Notes under the pieces: generated by a model
What the model saw: only the letters and a program-made list of their open reading frames with translations
Databases searched by the model: none
What the model was told of the DNA's origin: nothing
Assembly: GCA_023334545.1 (NCBI GenBank)
Contig: JAADVB010000039.1
Location: 38,063-102,062, forward strand
Direction of reading: 5' to 3'
Source: Salisapilia sapeloensis
Lineage: Eukaryota > Oomycota > Peronosporomycetes > Peronosporales > Salisapiliaceae
DNA: 64,000 bases
Shown here: positions 10,486 through 21,859 of the stretch, in pieces
Layout: every line of letters begins with the position of its first letter
Position numbering within the stretch: the first letter of the stretch is position 1
Program-made: the position numbers and the translations under genes

Positions 10486-11803
10486 ATGTACCCCAAGAGC
10501 ACAGTAAGCAATCTAGACCAGATACTTTCTTCCTTACAATGCTACATGGTACGTGCTATCTGACTCCTTTTCGAATCATACATGCATCTGATACCGTTTA
10601 TCTAAACAAAATGTGTAGCAAAGTAGTCGCGTACGAGGCGACGTCTACAATTTACTTCGCCAAGTACCATCTCTCCAGCCTTCGTGCGGCACTTTTGGTA
10701 TGACATGTCTATCGTCAGCATGAGATTTACCTAACAGGAAGCACGTAGCCCATAACGATGGTACCACAAGCACGCTACTTAATCTAGGAGGCACGATTCC
10801 CATCTTCTTCCGAGGCAATCAGTACAATATCCCGGTAGAGTTTTGGATCGCCGAAAACTACCCCACTGCTCCACCAGTATGCTTCGTCCGACCCACAGCA
10901 GGTCCGCTCTCTTATTTCAAAACTACGTAGCTATCTGCTGACCATGAAGAATCCATAGAGATGATGGTCAAGCCAGGACATCCACACGTGACGAGTGAAG
11001 GTTTTATACAAATCCCATACATCACCAATTGGCAGCAAGGATGCTCTCTCGTTGAACTCGTTGCTCACCTCTGCTCCATATTTGGTGAAATGCCACCGGT
11101 CTATCGTCGTCCGGCCCATCAGCCGCCACCCATCCCAGTGTCCACGCGACCAAACCATCAACTCTCCTCTTCTTACGGCTCTGTTAATAGTGCTGCCACT
11201 GCATCTCCATCTCCCAGTAGAAACAACTCGGAGAACGAGTACTTGTTCGGGCCTCCAACCGAGTCAAATGGGACGGAAGACACGGCAGAATCAAAGAAGA
11301 ACGCGTTAAAAATGGAAGTCACAGGGCAAATCCAACAAAAGATGGAAGCAAAGTTTAAAAAGATACGTGACAACATTGATGTTCAGTTCGAATATCAGCT
11401 CCAGTTGACACAATCTCGACAGGATGTTGAAAAAGGAATCGACGACATGAAGAAACTGAAGCAAGACTTGACGAAAGCCCAATCGATCATTGCCAAGCAA
11501 GATAAGGAATTGGAACACTGGTTGGAGGAACATGAAGGCAAGGATGAAATCGATCCAGACGCTGTACTCGTTCCGACGGATGCCTTGTCCAAGCAACTAA
11601 TCAAAGTCGTTGCAGAGAATTATGCCATTGACGATGCACTCTACTTCTTGGATCGTGCTTTGGCCAATGACGCGATTAATCTAGCGTCGTTTCTAAAGGA
11701 AGTCCGGAAGCTATCGAGGAAACAATTTATGTGTCAAGCGTTGTCCCAGAAGATTCAGCATCTACAGCAACAGCAGCAAGGTGGTGGCGTGTATACCAGC
11801 TAA
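10486..11803 (+). CDS. ESCRT-I subunit TSG101/Vps23 (4 exons)
   Basis: Exons 10486-10548, 10619-10697, 10749-10901 and 10959-11803 join to 379 aa. The first 140 residues form a UEV (catalytically dead E2) domain: GTFAHNDGTTSTLLNLGGTI, then VEFWIAENYPTAPP and HPHVTSEGFIQIPYITNW. No active-site Cys is present, as expected for UEV. A Pro/Ser-rich linker follows (about 145-200), then a long coiled coil (about 210-290) and the C-terminal steadiness box (ALSKQLIKVVAENYAIDDAL onward). The protein would bind ubiquitinated cargo and P(S/T)AP motifs on endosomes and assemble with Vps28 and Vps37. The length equals the usual 380-400 aa. The start Met is followed by a helix matching the TSG101 N-terminal helix, and the junction phases support the model. 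Confidence 0.93.
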
Positions 11804-12897
11804 ATCCAATTTCTTTCATACATCTTTTTCTTACTTGCTTTTATTGATTTGCATTCAACACGATTGATGGAAATGATGATGAGTTGATGATGCAGTGATT
11901 TGAATGTCGTCGGTATCCAAGGATATCTCATTGCGATATGAAAGTGTCCGCTGTCGTCTACACGATGAACATAAGGAATAGTTGGCGCCATCCATTTCGA
12001 CTCGAATGTCCCATTGTGTAGATGATACGGCAGTGATGCGAGTACGAATGGACGAATAGATATTAAATATCAGTTTACATGACGTGTGTAAAGATATTAA
12101 TCGACATCCATCCATCCTTTGTAGCATCATTGGCATAAGTGCATATGAATGCAAAGCAAGGATCGTTCGACTGATCGTTCGCAGCAGCGAAAAAGACGAT
12201 AGAGCGACTGACAGATCAAGATGCGATGCCACGATCCATGATGCCTTAACTGGTAATTTCCCATACATCCAAATAGGACATCGAGTAAAGGTCCATCAAT
12301 GAGAACCTGTCAGACTTCCAATGCATAATGACAGCATTTCGATATCATGCTTTATTTTTCAATGTGCATCGCTCAAGGAAGCACACACTTGCTCCGCTTG
12401 AACATCAATATCTACCTCAGTGTAGACTTCTACCTTTACCAACTACCTTAGCTTGGATTGTCCATTCTTCTCTCTACATTAAATAAGGTTTCAGTATGTT
12501 CACTCAGCATTGGCTTAGTATCCTGACTGTAGAATGGCACCTAAGCTATTGCTATCATCGCTATCTCACTACCAGAATGGCCACGCTGGATGTCAATGTA
12601 GCCACGCAAATTACCATCTTCTCACTCTCTGTGGAAACGTACAATGCATAACTTGGTAGAGACATCTATCTCGTAAATAAAAATAAAAAGTACAAAATAA
12701 TTTCTTATTCTAAGCAAAACGCTCCATCTCTCTACGCTATCACAAGGTGAAGAGTACAAAGATGTATCTTTGTGCTGCTTGTCTTGAAGTTCGAATCAGG
12801 CATATAGATACAAACTTCGGAGAAGATAATAATGTATTATCGACATTTCATTGGCTATAAATAGACCAACTTTTTCGACCACAACTTCAAATTCGAC
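11804..12897. other. Intergenic with an unresolved candidate gene; TATA-like box
   Basis: Between the TSG101 stop and the ketopantoate reductase start. One stretch on the minus strand (12079-12207) looks like a coding exon and is listed separately. The rest (12303-12850) is rich in stops on both strands. TATAAATA at 12856-12863 preceded by an inverted CCAAT (ATTGG) lies 35 bp before the next ATG. Confidence 0.45.
12079..12207 (-). CDS. Candidate internal exon of an unrecognised gene
   Basis: A 129-bp stretch bounded by CTGTCAG and GTAAAC is open in one frame and protein-like (SIVFFAAANDQSNDPCFAF, then CTYANDATKDGWMSINIF). The pattern recalls a beta-sheet domain such as PTB/PID, but this is weak. 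Possible downstream acceptors lie at about 11999 and 11957, and a possible upstream exon at about 12260-12310, but none gives one clear model. It may be chance: the opposite strand is also open (12084-12302). Confidence 0.22.
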
Positions 12898-14163
12898 ATG
12901 AATCGCGTCATTCGTCGTCATGCCAAGGTCTGTCGCTCCCTGCATGCACACTACAACACCAGCCTTGTGCAAAGCTACAGCACAGCACCCACATCTTCTT
13001 TGAATATTGGTGTCGTTGGCCTAGGAGCTGTTGGCACCACTTTCTTAGGAAGACTAGCAGGGCTAGCACAAACACAACACAACTCGATCGACAAAGTAGA
13101 CTCGAGCCTACCAAGCCTGCAAGTCGATGCTTTTGTAAAGCCTTATCAAATTGCAAAGCTTCAAGACGGCGTCAAAGTCTGGGTAGGTGGTCAGGACGAT
13201 GTTCCAGAAGCTCACATCCAAGCAGACGGATCCAGCGCCGTCCGCTTTCGTACCATCGACGAGCTAACGGCAGATGAACCTTTAGATATCTTGCTCCTCG
13301 CTGTTAAGGCCTTTGACAGTGCTAGTCTTCTACAGTCACTTTCTTTACGTCCAGAAGCTACTGTCGTGTTGCTGCAGAATGGCTTTGGACAGCTACCAGA
13401 AGGGAGTAGACTACCGTGGCAGATGGCTCATGGCATCACGTATGTCAGTAGTCGTCTCACTCACTTTGGTGAAGTGATAGTAAGTGGACAGGCAGGTGCT
13501 GTCAAGACATATATAGCACCAATGGATTCCGAATCGACAACACAGGAGACAGATAGGACGACAGCAAATTTAGACGCTTTGCAACGTGTATTGACTGCAG
13601 CTAAATTACCGACTGAAGCGATTAGTACAGACGAGATGAAGTCAATTTTGTGGCGAAAGCTGTTTGTAAACGCAGGCGTCAACCCCGTTGCGGCACTCAC
13701 AGACCTGCTGAACGAGGTACGATCTCTTCTTCAGTCCACTTGAGACTATGTCCTTGACGCATCATTTTGCTATTTCAGGAGGTTGCAGACTCGACATGGT
13801 GTCGTAACTGTATCACATCCATCATAGAAGAAGCTGCCGCCGTTGCCCGTAGCCAGAAAGTTGACATTCCCTCGTCTAATGAAGAAATCGTGGAAGACGT
13901 CGTCGGCGTCGCACGAGCAGGGCAGAAGAATGTGTGCTCGATGCTTGCAGACATTCGGGCTGGTCGCAAGTATGTTTATTAGATATGTGTTCGTGCGTCT
14001 TTTAATTTTACTTGTCTACAGGACAGAGATTGAAGCCTTGAATGGACATATTATTGACAATGGCAAGAAGCAAGGTATCCCGACACCAGTGAACGAATTC
14101 ATCTTCTCTCTCATTAAAGCACTTGAAATTCGACGAATGAAGGAAGAGGAGACAGTAGTATAA
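12898..14163 (+). CDS. panE: Ketopantoate reductase (2-dehydropantoate 2-reductase), probably mitochondrial (3 exons)
   Basis: Exons 12898-13716, 13779-13969 and 14022-14163 give 383 aa. The enzyme reduces 2-dehydropantoate to pantoate with NADPH in pantothenate/CoA synthesis. The dinucleotide-binding motif GVVGLGAVGTTFLGRLAG is at about 38-55; LLAVKAFDSAS carries the conserved Lys; VVLLQNGFG and WRKLFVNAGVNPVAALTDLL contain the catalytic Asn/Lys pattern of ApbA/PanE. The last exon keeps GKKQGIPTPVNEF, typical of the C-terminal helical domain. The first 30 residues are rich in Arg, Ser and His with few acidic residues (NRVIRRHAKVCRSLHAHY), suggesting a mitochondrial presequence. A family relative with other 2-oxoacid substrates cannot be excluded, since the family is broad. 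Confidence 0.88.
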
Positions 14164-15908
14164 GTAGATAGAGAAGACTTTTGGAAATAGATCTCTTTCG
14201 AGAACATGTCCTGAACCTGCTTTGTGACAAGACGCTTCTGAATGGCAGCGGTTTAGAGCATACTAGGACATGATAACTTTGCAATCCGTTATGTTATTTG
14301 TAAAAACACTATGTCATTTCGCTTCTGAAACTATCTACGTCACTGCTATCGACTTCTTTCGTTACATGATAGCGATAGATGTGCCATCGACATCTTAATA
14401 CAGCTTTCCAGTGTCCTTTCCGAAGTTGTCAGTCCTGCAGCTGAACCTATTGGGGCTGGACTTCTGGAGCAAAATACGACACTTCAAAATGAACGTTAAC
14501 GCAAGAGGAAGAAGCATTGTCCTGGACAATAAAATACGCTACTGAAGGAGCAGAGGAACGGATGGCGTTTCTATTGAAGTAGCGTGTGTCTGAAGTAGTG
14601 CAGCATCGTTTAAATGTAGACTAGTCTGCGAGTGGCTAGATCACACATTTTCAGAGGCTACAAGGCGATGTATATTTCTGCAACTGCAGCGTTGGCTATG
14701 CTTACGATGGCGGTAATGAGATGACAAAAGGGACCTTTGCAAGGACTTAGCTCTACAGTCAGCGTACTAGACGATTAGTGAATGACCAGATGCACGTCGT
14801 GCATGTCGTATAAAGGGCTGTTGAGCCACAAATCGATCATTGGATTGCAAATACCCTACATAAAGTTTGTATTTTTCTCAGCACTGATTTAGTCTCTCTG
14901 CGTCATGTTGCTCAGTTCATTCCTGTCTGTCCATTCGCACTCGCATCACTTAGTCGACAACAAGGTAAGGTTTTTAATTTCGGATAAAGGATCTCGAGTA
15001 CCCTTCAAATTGACCATGTGGATAGCGATGTAGTGGCTCACAGCGAACTAATAAATTTTTGAACCCGTGAATCGATGGTAATGCAGCAAGATGCATTCGT
15101 CGACTTCCATGTTATTTGAATCAAGTTAAAAATCAAGTGAAGGCAGTCGTGTACTCGTTTTTACCGACGACTGGTGCAACTTTTTCTTAAAGAGAAATTA
15201 CAAAGCGGGAAAACGGAGCGGTATCTGTACCAAGTTACCAGTAGTATAGCTCTCCTGGGTCTACCGTAAACTAGCGACTAGCATTTCCCTGCCCATTGAA
15301 ATGCTTCGGGAGAACCGTCGATTGTTATTTATCCTTTTGCTCCTGCACTCCACATGACGCCACCGCCCCTTCTGACTCCCTGCTCGTCAGTCTTCCTTAA
15401 TCTCTGTGTACCTAGTGCGACTCCAGCGCCATGCTTCTACTCACTACGGGGATATACTTAAATGAAGTCGAAAAGATCTCTCTTTTTGGTGTGGTGATGT
15501 TCTCGTTTTGCAAACTGACATTCACCTACTTCATCAATCCAGACATGTCCACCTGGCAATGACTCAAAACCCATCATTTGGCAGCTTGACACCACATTAT
15601 TCCACCGATGGCTCGATCGAAATGATTGAAGTTTCGTACTAATGTAATTTTGCACCAATGACCCATCTCTATTTCGAATTACCACCAATTGCAGTCGGTC
15701 ACGACATCAAATAATCGTTCCATCCGGTCCGGCGACGAGTACAGACGTAGCGGTCTGCAGGCAGTCGACGTCAAGTACCAGTTTGTAGATAGAAAGTACC
15801 TGCACAGGAGCATCACAGGCACCCGGCATTGCGTACGGAACAGTCCATTCTAACTTTGCACCCGAGCTTCAAAAGCTATCACTGACGTCTCTATCATACG
15901 CGAGTGCC
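14164..15908. other. Long intergenic stretch
   Basis: A 1.7 kb region without a supported gene. The best open stretch is on the minus strand, 15458-15688 (76 codons; contains MMGFESLPGGHVWIDEVGE), with no known family and no clear splice partners. An ATG followed by 20 codons and GTAAGG sits at 14904-14967, but no matching exon follows. GCGGGAAAA at 15205 is E2F-like. No tRNA or repeat was recognised. Confidence 0.45.
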
Positions 15909-18900
15909 ATGCCCGTCGCAAATACTAGTATCGAAGATGTCGGCAAGCAGTTGATACCGTTGAGTCGATACGAGAAGAAGTATTTGATCAGCAAAGCCAA
16001 GGACACGATCAGCTCACTTATTGATCACGCCCATACGCTTCGTGGTCCAGTCCAGTGGCATTATAATGGCAAATTCCACGGCATACAAATGTACAGAGGG
16101 GAAGGAGAGAGCAAGACGAGTGATCGTATCGAGTTTCTATGTGGCGTCACGACAATGCAAGGCCATTTGAGCGAAGTGTCCGCGTATTTTGACCAGAGCA
16201 CGACTGCTCGCATGCGTCAGAAGATGCCGGACGACATGATCGACTGCCGAGTGCTCTACGATCTCGTCCACGGCGTTCAAGGAAATGAATTCCAGCGCAT
16301 TGCAGTCAAATACGCCGCTTATGAAGGTCCGTCCGCTCTCTCTCGAGGTCGAGACTACTGTTTTCTAGAGGTACAGTCTCTCATACGAACCATTTTATCC
16401 GTCCTAACTTTGTTTTCTCCAGTGCCAAGACACTTTCTACCACTCGTCTGGACGTAGAGGATGGGCTCTAAGCATGCATTCGATCCGACTGCCTACTTGT
16501 CCAGAAATCGAAGGTATCGTCCGAGGTAGCATGTATCACAGTGGCTACGTCTTTGTCGAATCCGAGCGAGAAGGATACATGGACGTCTTGCACAGTCTCC
16601 AGATCAACTTCAAAGGATCCAATCGTTTACCTTACTTTTTACTAAACGCGACGCTTAAACGTCGTATCTCGAGCGTCGTCGATGTCTCGAGAGAGATACA
16701 GACACTTCGATCTGGTAACCGACCGCTTGTGCGTCGTAAGAACCTCGTACCAAAGAACATGCGTGCGTTTTGTAGCTGTTGCTCGCGCAAGTTCTGGCTC
16801 CTCATGCCAAAAGTTCGTTGTCGTATGTGTGGAGAAGTCGTCTGTCGTCCTTGTGCTCCGCTCATGGACTATGACATCCCAGGTTACCGTCGTTCTCGCG
16901 TACGTGTCTGCACAGCATGCACGAAGCGAGAACAGACACGAGCATCTAGATCTCAAGACCAACGCTCTGCTTCCAATATGAACTTCTTGACGAACAGTCT
17001 AGTTCTAGATGACGACAACGGGACAGATTATGAGGACGAACCGAATCATGCGGATGACTATTACCCGACAAACCACTACGAAGATGATGCAGAAGCAGAT
17101 GAGAGAGCAAGAGAGGATGGGTTGGAGATACAGACGGCAACATCTACTTTTTCCCAAGAGCTCTTTACGAACTCTAGTAAGCACGTCGAACCACTCAAGA
17201 TGCGTGAACCCATGGCCGAGATCTCGATCGACCAAGAGTCTTATCGAGATAGTTCGTACGGACATAGCTACACGGACGGATCGCAGAGTCGCATCGGCAG
17301 TGCGATAGACTTTTCCGCCGACTCAGAGAACAGTCGAACGTCGTTTGGTTCGCAACTGAATTTCTTCGACTCATCGTACGTGTCGAAGGATACGGACGAA
17401 GACTTGGACGAACGAGCGTTGCGGTACCGGTCCAAGTCGTCCTCATCTAGTGAAGCTTCGAGTCACCCGACGACACCAAGCGCTACGTTTGCTGCGCCTG
17501 TAATTGCAGAAGTCGTAGAGGAAGAGAAGGAGGAGGACGGGAAGGATACATTATTACGTCAAAACAGTGATGACAGTAGTAAGAGTCGAAAGGCAAAAGA
17601 CAGTCGGAGTAACTTTGAAGCATCGATTGATGCGGCGCATAAGTCGAAAGACGAAGCAGAACGACGTGGAAAACAAGAAAGTAGTAGAGGATCCGATGTG
17701 TCGAGTGAAGAGCTGACGAGTAGATTCAGTGACGTCCAAGCAAACGTCCGTTCCTTCGGCCGAAACCACATTGATGACGATCTATCCTTCTCCATATCTC
17801 CATCCACGACACATGAAACGATAAGTGATCCTTTACCAGCTCATCGAGGTATCGAGAAGCCATCTAGTCGAAGAAGAGCAGGGAGTGAAGGAGGTCAAGT
17901 GGAAGTAGCGACGGCAAAGGCGCTGCCTAGTACCGACAGTGTACCTGCATCTCCCTTTGAAGATCGTACTCGAGACAGTGAGGTAATGACGAGTGCAACG
18001 ATTGATAAGAAGGTCGTGCAACCAGTGCAGGAAGACGACAAGGAGTCGCAGCCGCTCTCCGAGTTCGATCCGGATGCGCATCGAGATGACAGCACGACTG
18101 TACCAGTAAAGGACGAGAGTCCAGCGACTGATACGCCTAAAGACAAGAAACATCGACAAGGGAAGAGCACTTCGGAAGTTACTGCGAGTGGACAGCAGGA
18201 GCTGTCGATCTCGTCTAGATCTAGTTCCATGTCTTCATCGAATCTCGCTTCATACCATCTGCATGAACTATCCTCTGATCGGTCCTCCCGCTCTAGGCCG
18301 TCTTCAAGACGTCGGTCATCTGGTCGTAGACCGATGCGAGAGCCCGAGTCGAGCTTATCGAGACTGGATGAAGAATCGACAGTCGATCGGGAGAGTACCA
18401 TGTCGGAAGACTTGGTGGAGCAAGTGCGTGGACATCGAGAATTGGCCCAGCAAGATGCGCCGGAAGAGTACTTGAATAGCAATCGTTTCCTTCAGTTTGA
18501 AGATGCCCATGCAAAGGAGATGGCCGAGTATGCGCGTATGGCCAAGGAGCTGACAGGTGTAGCTGACGTGACGCAGCTACCACGTGCAAGTGAAGCGTCG
18601 TCTGTCGACACAAGGGGTAGTGTCAATCGAGCGTCGATGCAGAGCTTGCAGATCGAACGAAAGTTGGCTCGAAAGAAGTCGAGTCAGAAGAAACGCATGG
18701 CGAAGCTCCAGTTGAAGATCGGGAAGGTCCAGAAGTTGGAAGAAGAATGTCGAGAGTCGATGGCATCGTTTGTAAGTACTGATGAACTAGCTGCGATGGA
18801 AGGTAACCAAGTGGATATTGAAAACGACTCATCGCTCGTCCGATCTTCGATATCCAGTGCTGATTTAATGCAAAGTGTCCGGTCTGATCTGTCGACGGAC

Positions 18901-19074
18901 GAGATTACTGAGATGGAAGAAGAGTTGTTTGAAGAGCTGACGGAGCTAAAGAAATTAAAGAAGCAGATTGCTGCTGCCAAGTCCAAGGACAAGGCGGACG
19001 AGTACAAGCAACGGTTTAAGGAACAGTATCAAATGATCCAAGACCTCAAGCAAAGACGTAGTCAATGGATCTAA
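15909..19074 (+). CDS. START-like/FYVE-like protein 1, long form (2 exons)
   Basis: Exons 15909-16370 and 16423-19074 give 1037 aa. Residues 1-260 form a START-like lipid-binding domain of the oomycete type; recurring family phrases are SRGRDYCFLE, GRRGWALSMHSI, RGSMYHSGYVFVESE. A zinc finger follows at about 271-320 (CSCCSRKFWLLMPKVRCRMC...VCTACTK) with eight Cys in FYVE spacing, but the WxxD and R(R/K)HHCR phosphoinositide motifs are missing, so PI3P binding is doubtful. The remaining 700 residues are Ser/Asp/Glu-rich and probably disordered, ending in coiled coils (about 880-1030, ELEEELFEELTELKKLKK-like heptads). It probably acts at membranes as a lipid sensor or scaffold; this is inference. 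It is the first of three tandem relatives. Confidence 0.87.
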
Positions 19075-19309
19075 ATAAAGAGCATGTAAAAATCGAATCG
19101 ACTGCTTGTTCAACGTAGCGTTTACGCGCTCAATCCTATACGGACTTGTACGCTTCCCTAGATAACGCACCGTCTGGTGTGTGTGAACTTAAAGCCGGAG
19201 TCGTTACATACATGATGGCTTGACCAGGCCCACTTTTGCTTTGGCCGAGCTATCGGTCGTACACACTTGCTTTGGCCGATCTACGATATCGACTTGAGGC
19301 CGCGAGCGG

Positions 19310-21230
19310 ATGGACGAACGAATGAGTTTAGCAGAAGATGAGGTGAAGTATTGGACTCGATATGGTGCCAAAACGTTTTCGAATATGTTTGCACTATTGC
19401 GCGAGTCTGACACGCATGCATCTGGCCGACAAGACAAGTCGGACAATGTGTCCGCGACGCAATTGCGAAAGCAATTGCAATTGCCACAAAGTGTCATGGG
19501 CATACTTGACCGACGGCGTGTGCACGGGAGTTTGGAGGAAGTCGCCGAGTTCTTCGTGAATGACGATGCGATCGTGCTCGACTTTTCAGCTTCGCGCGTC
19601 GTCATGACACTCCAGGATCCGACGCCAGAGCAACCACTCACACGTACAGAGCTTCGGTGGTCGCTCTTTAAGTCGCCGTCGAAAAAGATCGCACGTTCAC
19701 AAGACTTTTTCTACATCACGTACATGCAGCCTTTCGTTGGTGCTGGCGGACGACGTGGATGGGCCAAGTGCTCCCACTCGATCACTCTCGATTCGGTCTG
19801 TCCACCGACGCCAGAGTACAATCGCGGCAAAATCTACTTTTGTGGCACTGTCTTCCAGGAGACACGACACTCGAATATCTTGGACGTTACGTTCTTTTAC
19901 AATGTCGACACGACGAATATCCCGAGCATCGTGGCACCGATGATCATGAAGCACAGAGGTAAGAATAATGCCGAGCTACTGGATCACTTCTTGACCGTCC
20001 TACGGGCGCAGGACGCGTCGACAGCTCGGGAAAGCATCATCCAGCGAGACTTGAAAGCTCGCAAGCACTGCAGTGGATGCTGCAGCCAACTACCCTCCTG
20101 GCGACACAAGGAACGATGTCACTTTTGCGATGCGGTACGTCTCCTGTGCTGTATGTCCTAACATCCTCGTCTGACATCTTGTTTCTAGTACATTTGCAAG
20201 AAATGCACGACGATCATCCGGCAGAGTTACAACTTTACATCGTTAGGTAAACGCAACGCTTGCTTCCAATGCGCTGAATCCAAGGTCGATCGAGTGCATG
20301 CACCAGACAGGACTATATCCGACGATACTTCATCCGACGGTACGTCCTTCTTACAAACATGTCCACTGTTTCTTCTCATCTGACGTACGAACTTTAGATC
20401 ATGAATATGAAAGTGGTCGTTTCTACTTCCAAAGTGACCATCGAACCATTCAACCTAAACAGAAGGGGGGGAAGATTTTCAACGTCGAAGATGAAGACGA
20501 GAGCTCGAGTCGAAGTCGTCAAAGTTCATCTCAGTCCAGTGGACAGGAGATTTCTGCTAGCAAGGGCACCACTGCTCGAGCGCACTCTGCACGGACGATT
20601 TCACAGCGGCCTAAGGCGAAAAGACCGCAGGCACGTAGTGCTGACAACGATGTTATCTCTCTATCGCGCCAGTCATCCAGAGCTGATGGATATGAAAGCC
20701 ATCCTGTCGGCCCTTCCGGACGTGCAAGTCCAGTCGTGGAAGAGAAGACGGATCTGGCTTCCACTGTTCGTTCGGATGGAGACCCGCGATCCAGTACACT
20801 TCGAAAACAAGTAAGTGACGAGCGGTCGGCACGACGACGACGATCGAAGTCGAGTGGCAATGGATTTGTCCTGTGCAACGATGCGAAAAATCCATCGTAC
20901 CAAAGCATCAAGGAGCCGTCTCCCGCGGAAAAGCAAGTAACTCCGGAAGTAAATGGTCGTGAAAAGTCAGACAGCTCGCAGTTGACCGGACCTGCGCAAG
21001 CGATATTAGCGAGTATTAGTGCCCGTCGACGTGTCAAGTCCAAATCGTCTTCCGTTCCGCCATCTGAAATGCATGGCGTACATCTGCGTAGTGATATGAA
21101 GCATACGTCGAGTAAATTGAATGGAAGCGAGGAAGATAGAGATGAATCGCAAGGGTCGGATGATACGATCCGACGGCCAAAGCCTGGCGAGCTATTCGAT
21201 TTATCTTACTTGAATAATTACAAGTTCTAA
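19310..21230 (+). CDS. START-like/FYVE-like protein 2 (3 exons)
   Basis: Exons 19310-20134, 20189-20339 and 20398-21230 give 602 aa. The START-like part spans about 60-240 and keeps the family phrases SQDFFYITYMQPF, GGRRGWAKCSHSITL and GKIYFCGTVFQET. The Cys-rich finger (about 257-305; CSGCCSQLPSWRHKERCHFC, then YICKKC and ACFQC) is split by intron 1 and lacks the FYVE basic His motif. A Ser/Arg-rich disordered tail follows and ends with FDLSYLNNYKF, a motif shared with the next gene. It lies 235 bp after protein 1 on the same strand, so the cluster probably arose by tandem duplication. Likely a peripheral membrane protein; ligand unknown. Confidence 0.86.
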
Positions 21231-21859
21231 ATGTACTGGAGTTTCATCCGTAAGTAGTGAAAACTTTGCTTTTTCATAGAAATGTATCGGGTTTTGTCGC
21301 AGGTAGATGCGTGGTAGAAAGATGTATCCGAAGGTACAATCTTATCTTCTTCAGCCATCGGTGTACGCAGTCGACTTGCTATGGTCAGTTCCGACCGTTT
21401 TCGATGCTCGTTGCACGAAACCAGTAGTACAAAGTCGAGTCGGAATCAAATTTTGATTATGGACCATGGCACGCCATCGCGTTGATTTTGTATCCTTACT
21501 GACCACATTGATGATCGGCGGAATGAACCGTTCCGAGATCTAGAGGAAGAGGCCATATGAGGTTCTATCTTTGTAAAACAAGTGTCCAGTCGATCAATTG
21601 TGAGCTATCTCTTCCCACCTTTTGTTCATCCATGATGATCGATAGCGATTACTTAGTCGACCTGACCATTTTGTAGCCAATGTAGGCAGAGGATGTCGTC
21701 AAGTTATCAGTTGCAACTGACTTCGTCAATATCGACCTCATTCTTTCTATTTCGTCTGTCGCCGGTTCCACCGGCACCATAACTGGTAGAAAGATTATTT
21801 CCTACCGTCCATTGCAGTGCCATGCCCAACGTGGTCATCTTCTCACTTTTGAATCGACC
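21231..21859. other. Intergenic
   Basis: Spacer of 629 bp between two co-directional START/FYVE genes. It contains stops in all frames and no recognisable element. The open frame before 21860 lacks an ATG. Confidence 0.5.

Noticed and set aside
12785-12805. GTTCGAATC resembling a tRNA T-loop
   Set aside because: Flanking bases do not pair and no anticodon arm is found upstream.
17554-18613. Minus-strand ORFs up to 195 codons in START/FYVE gene 1
   Set aside because: They mirror the Ser/Glu-rich disordered tail of the sense protein and have no independent features.
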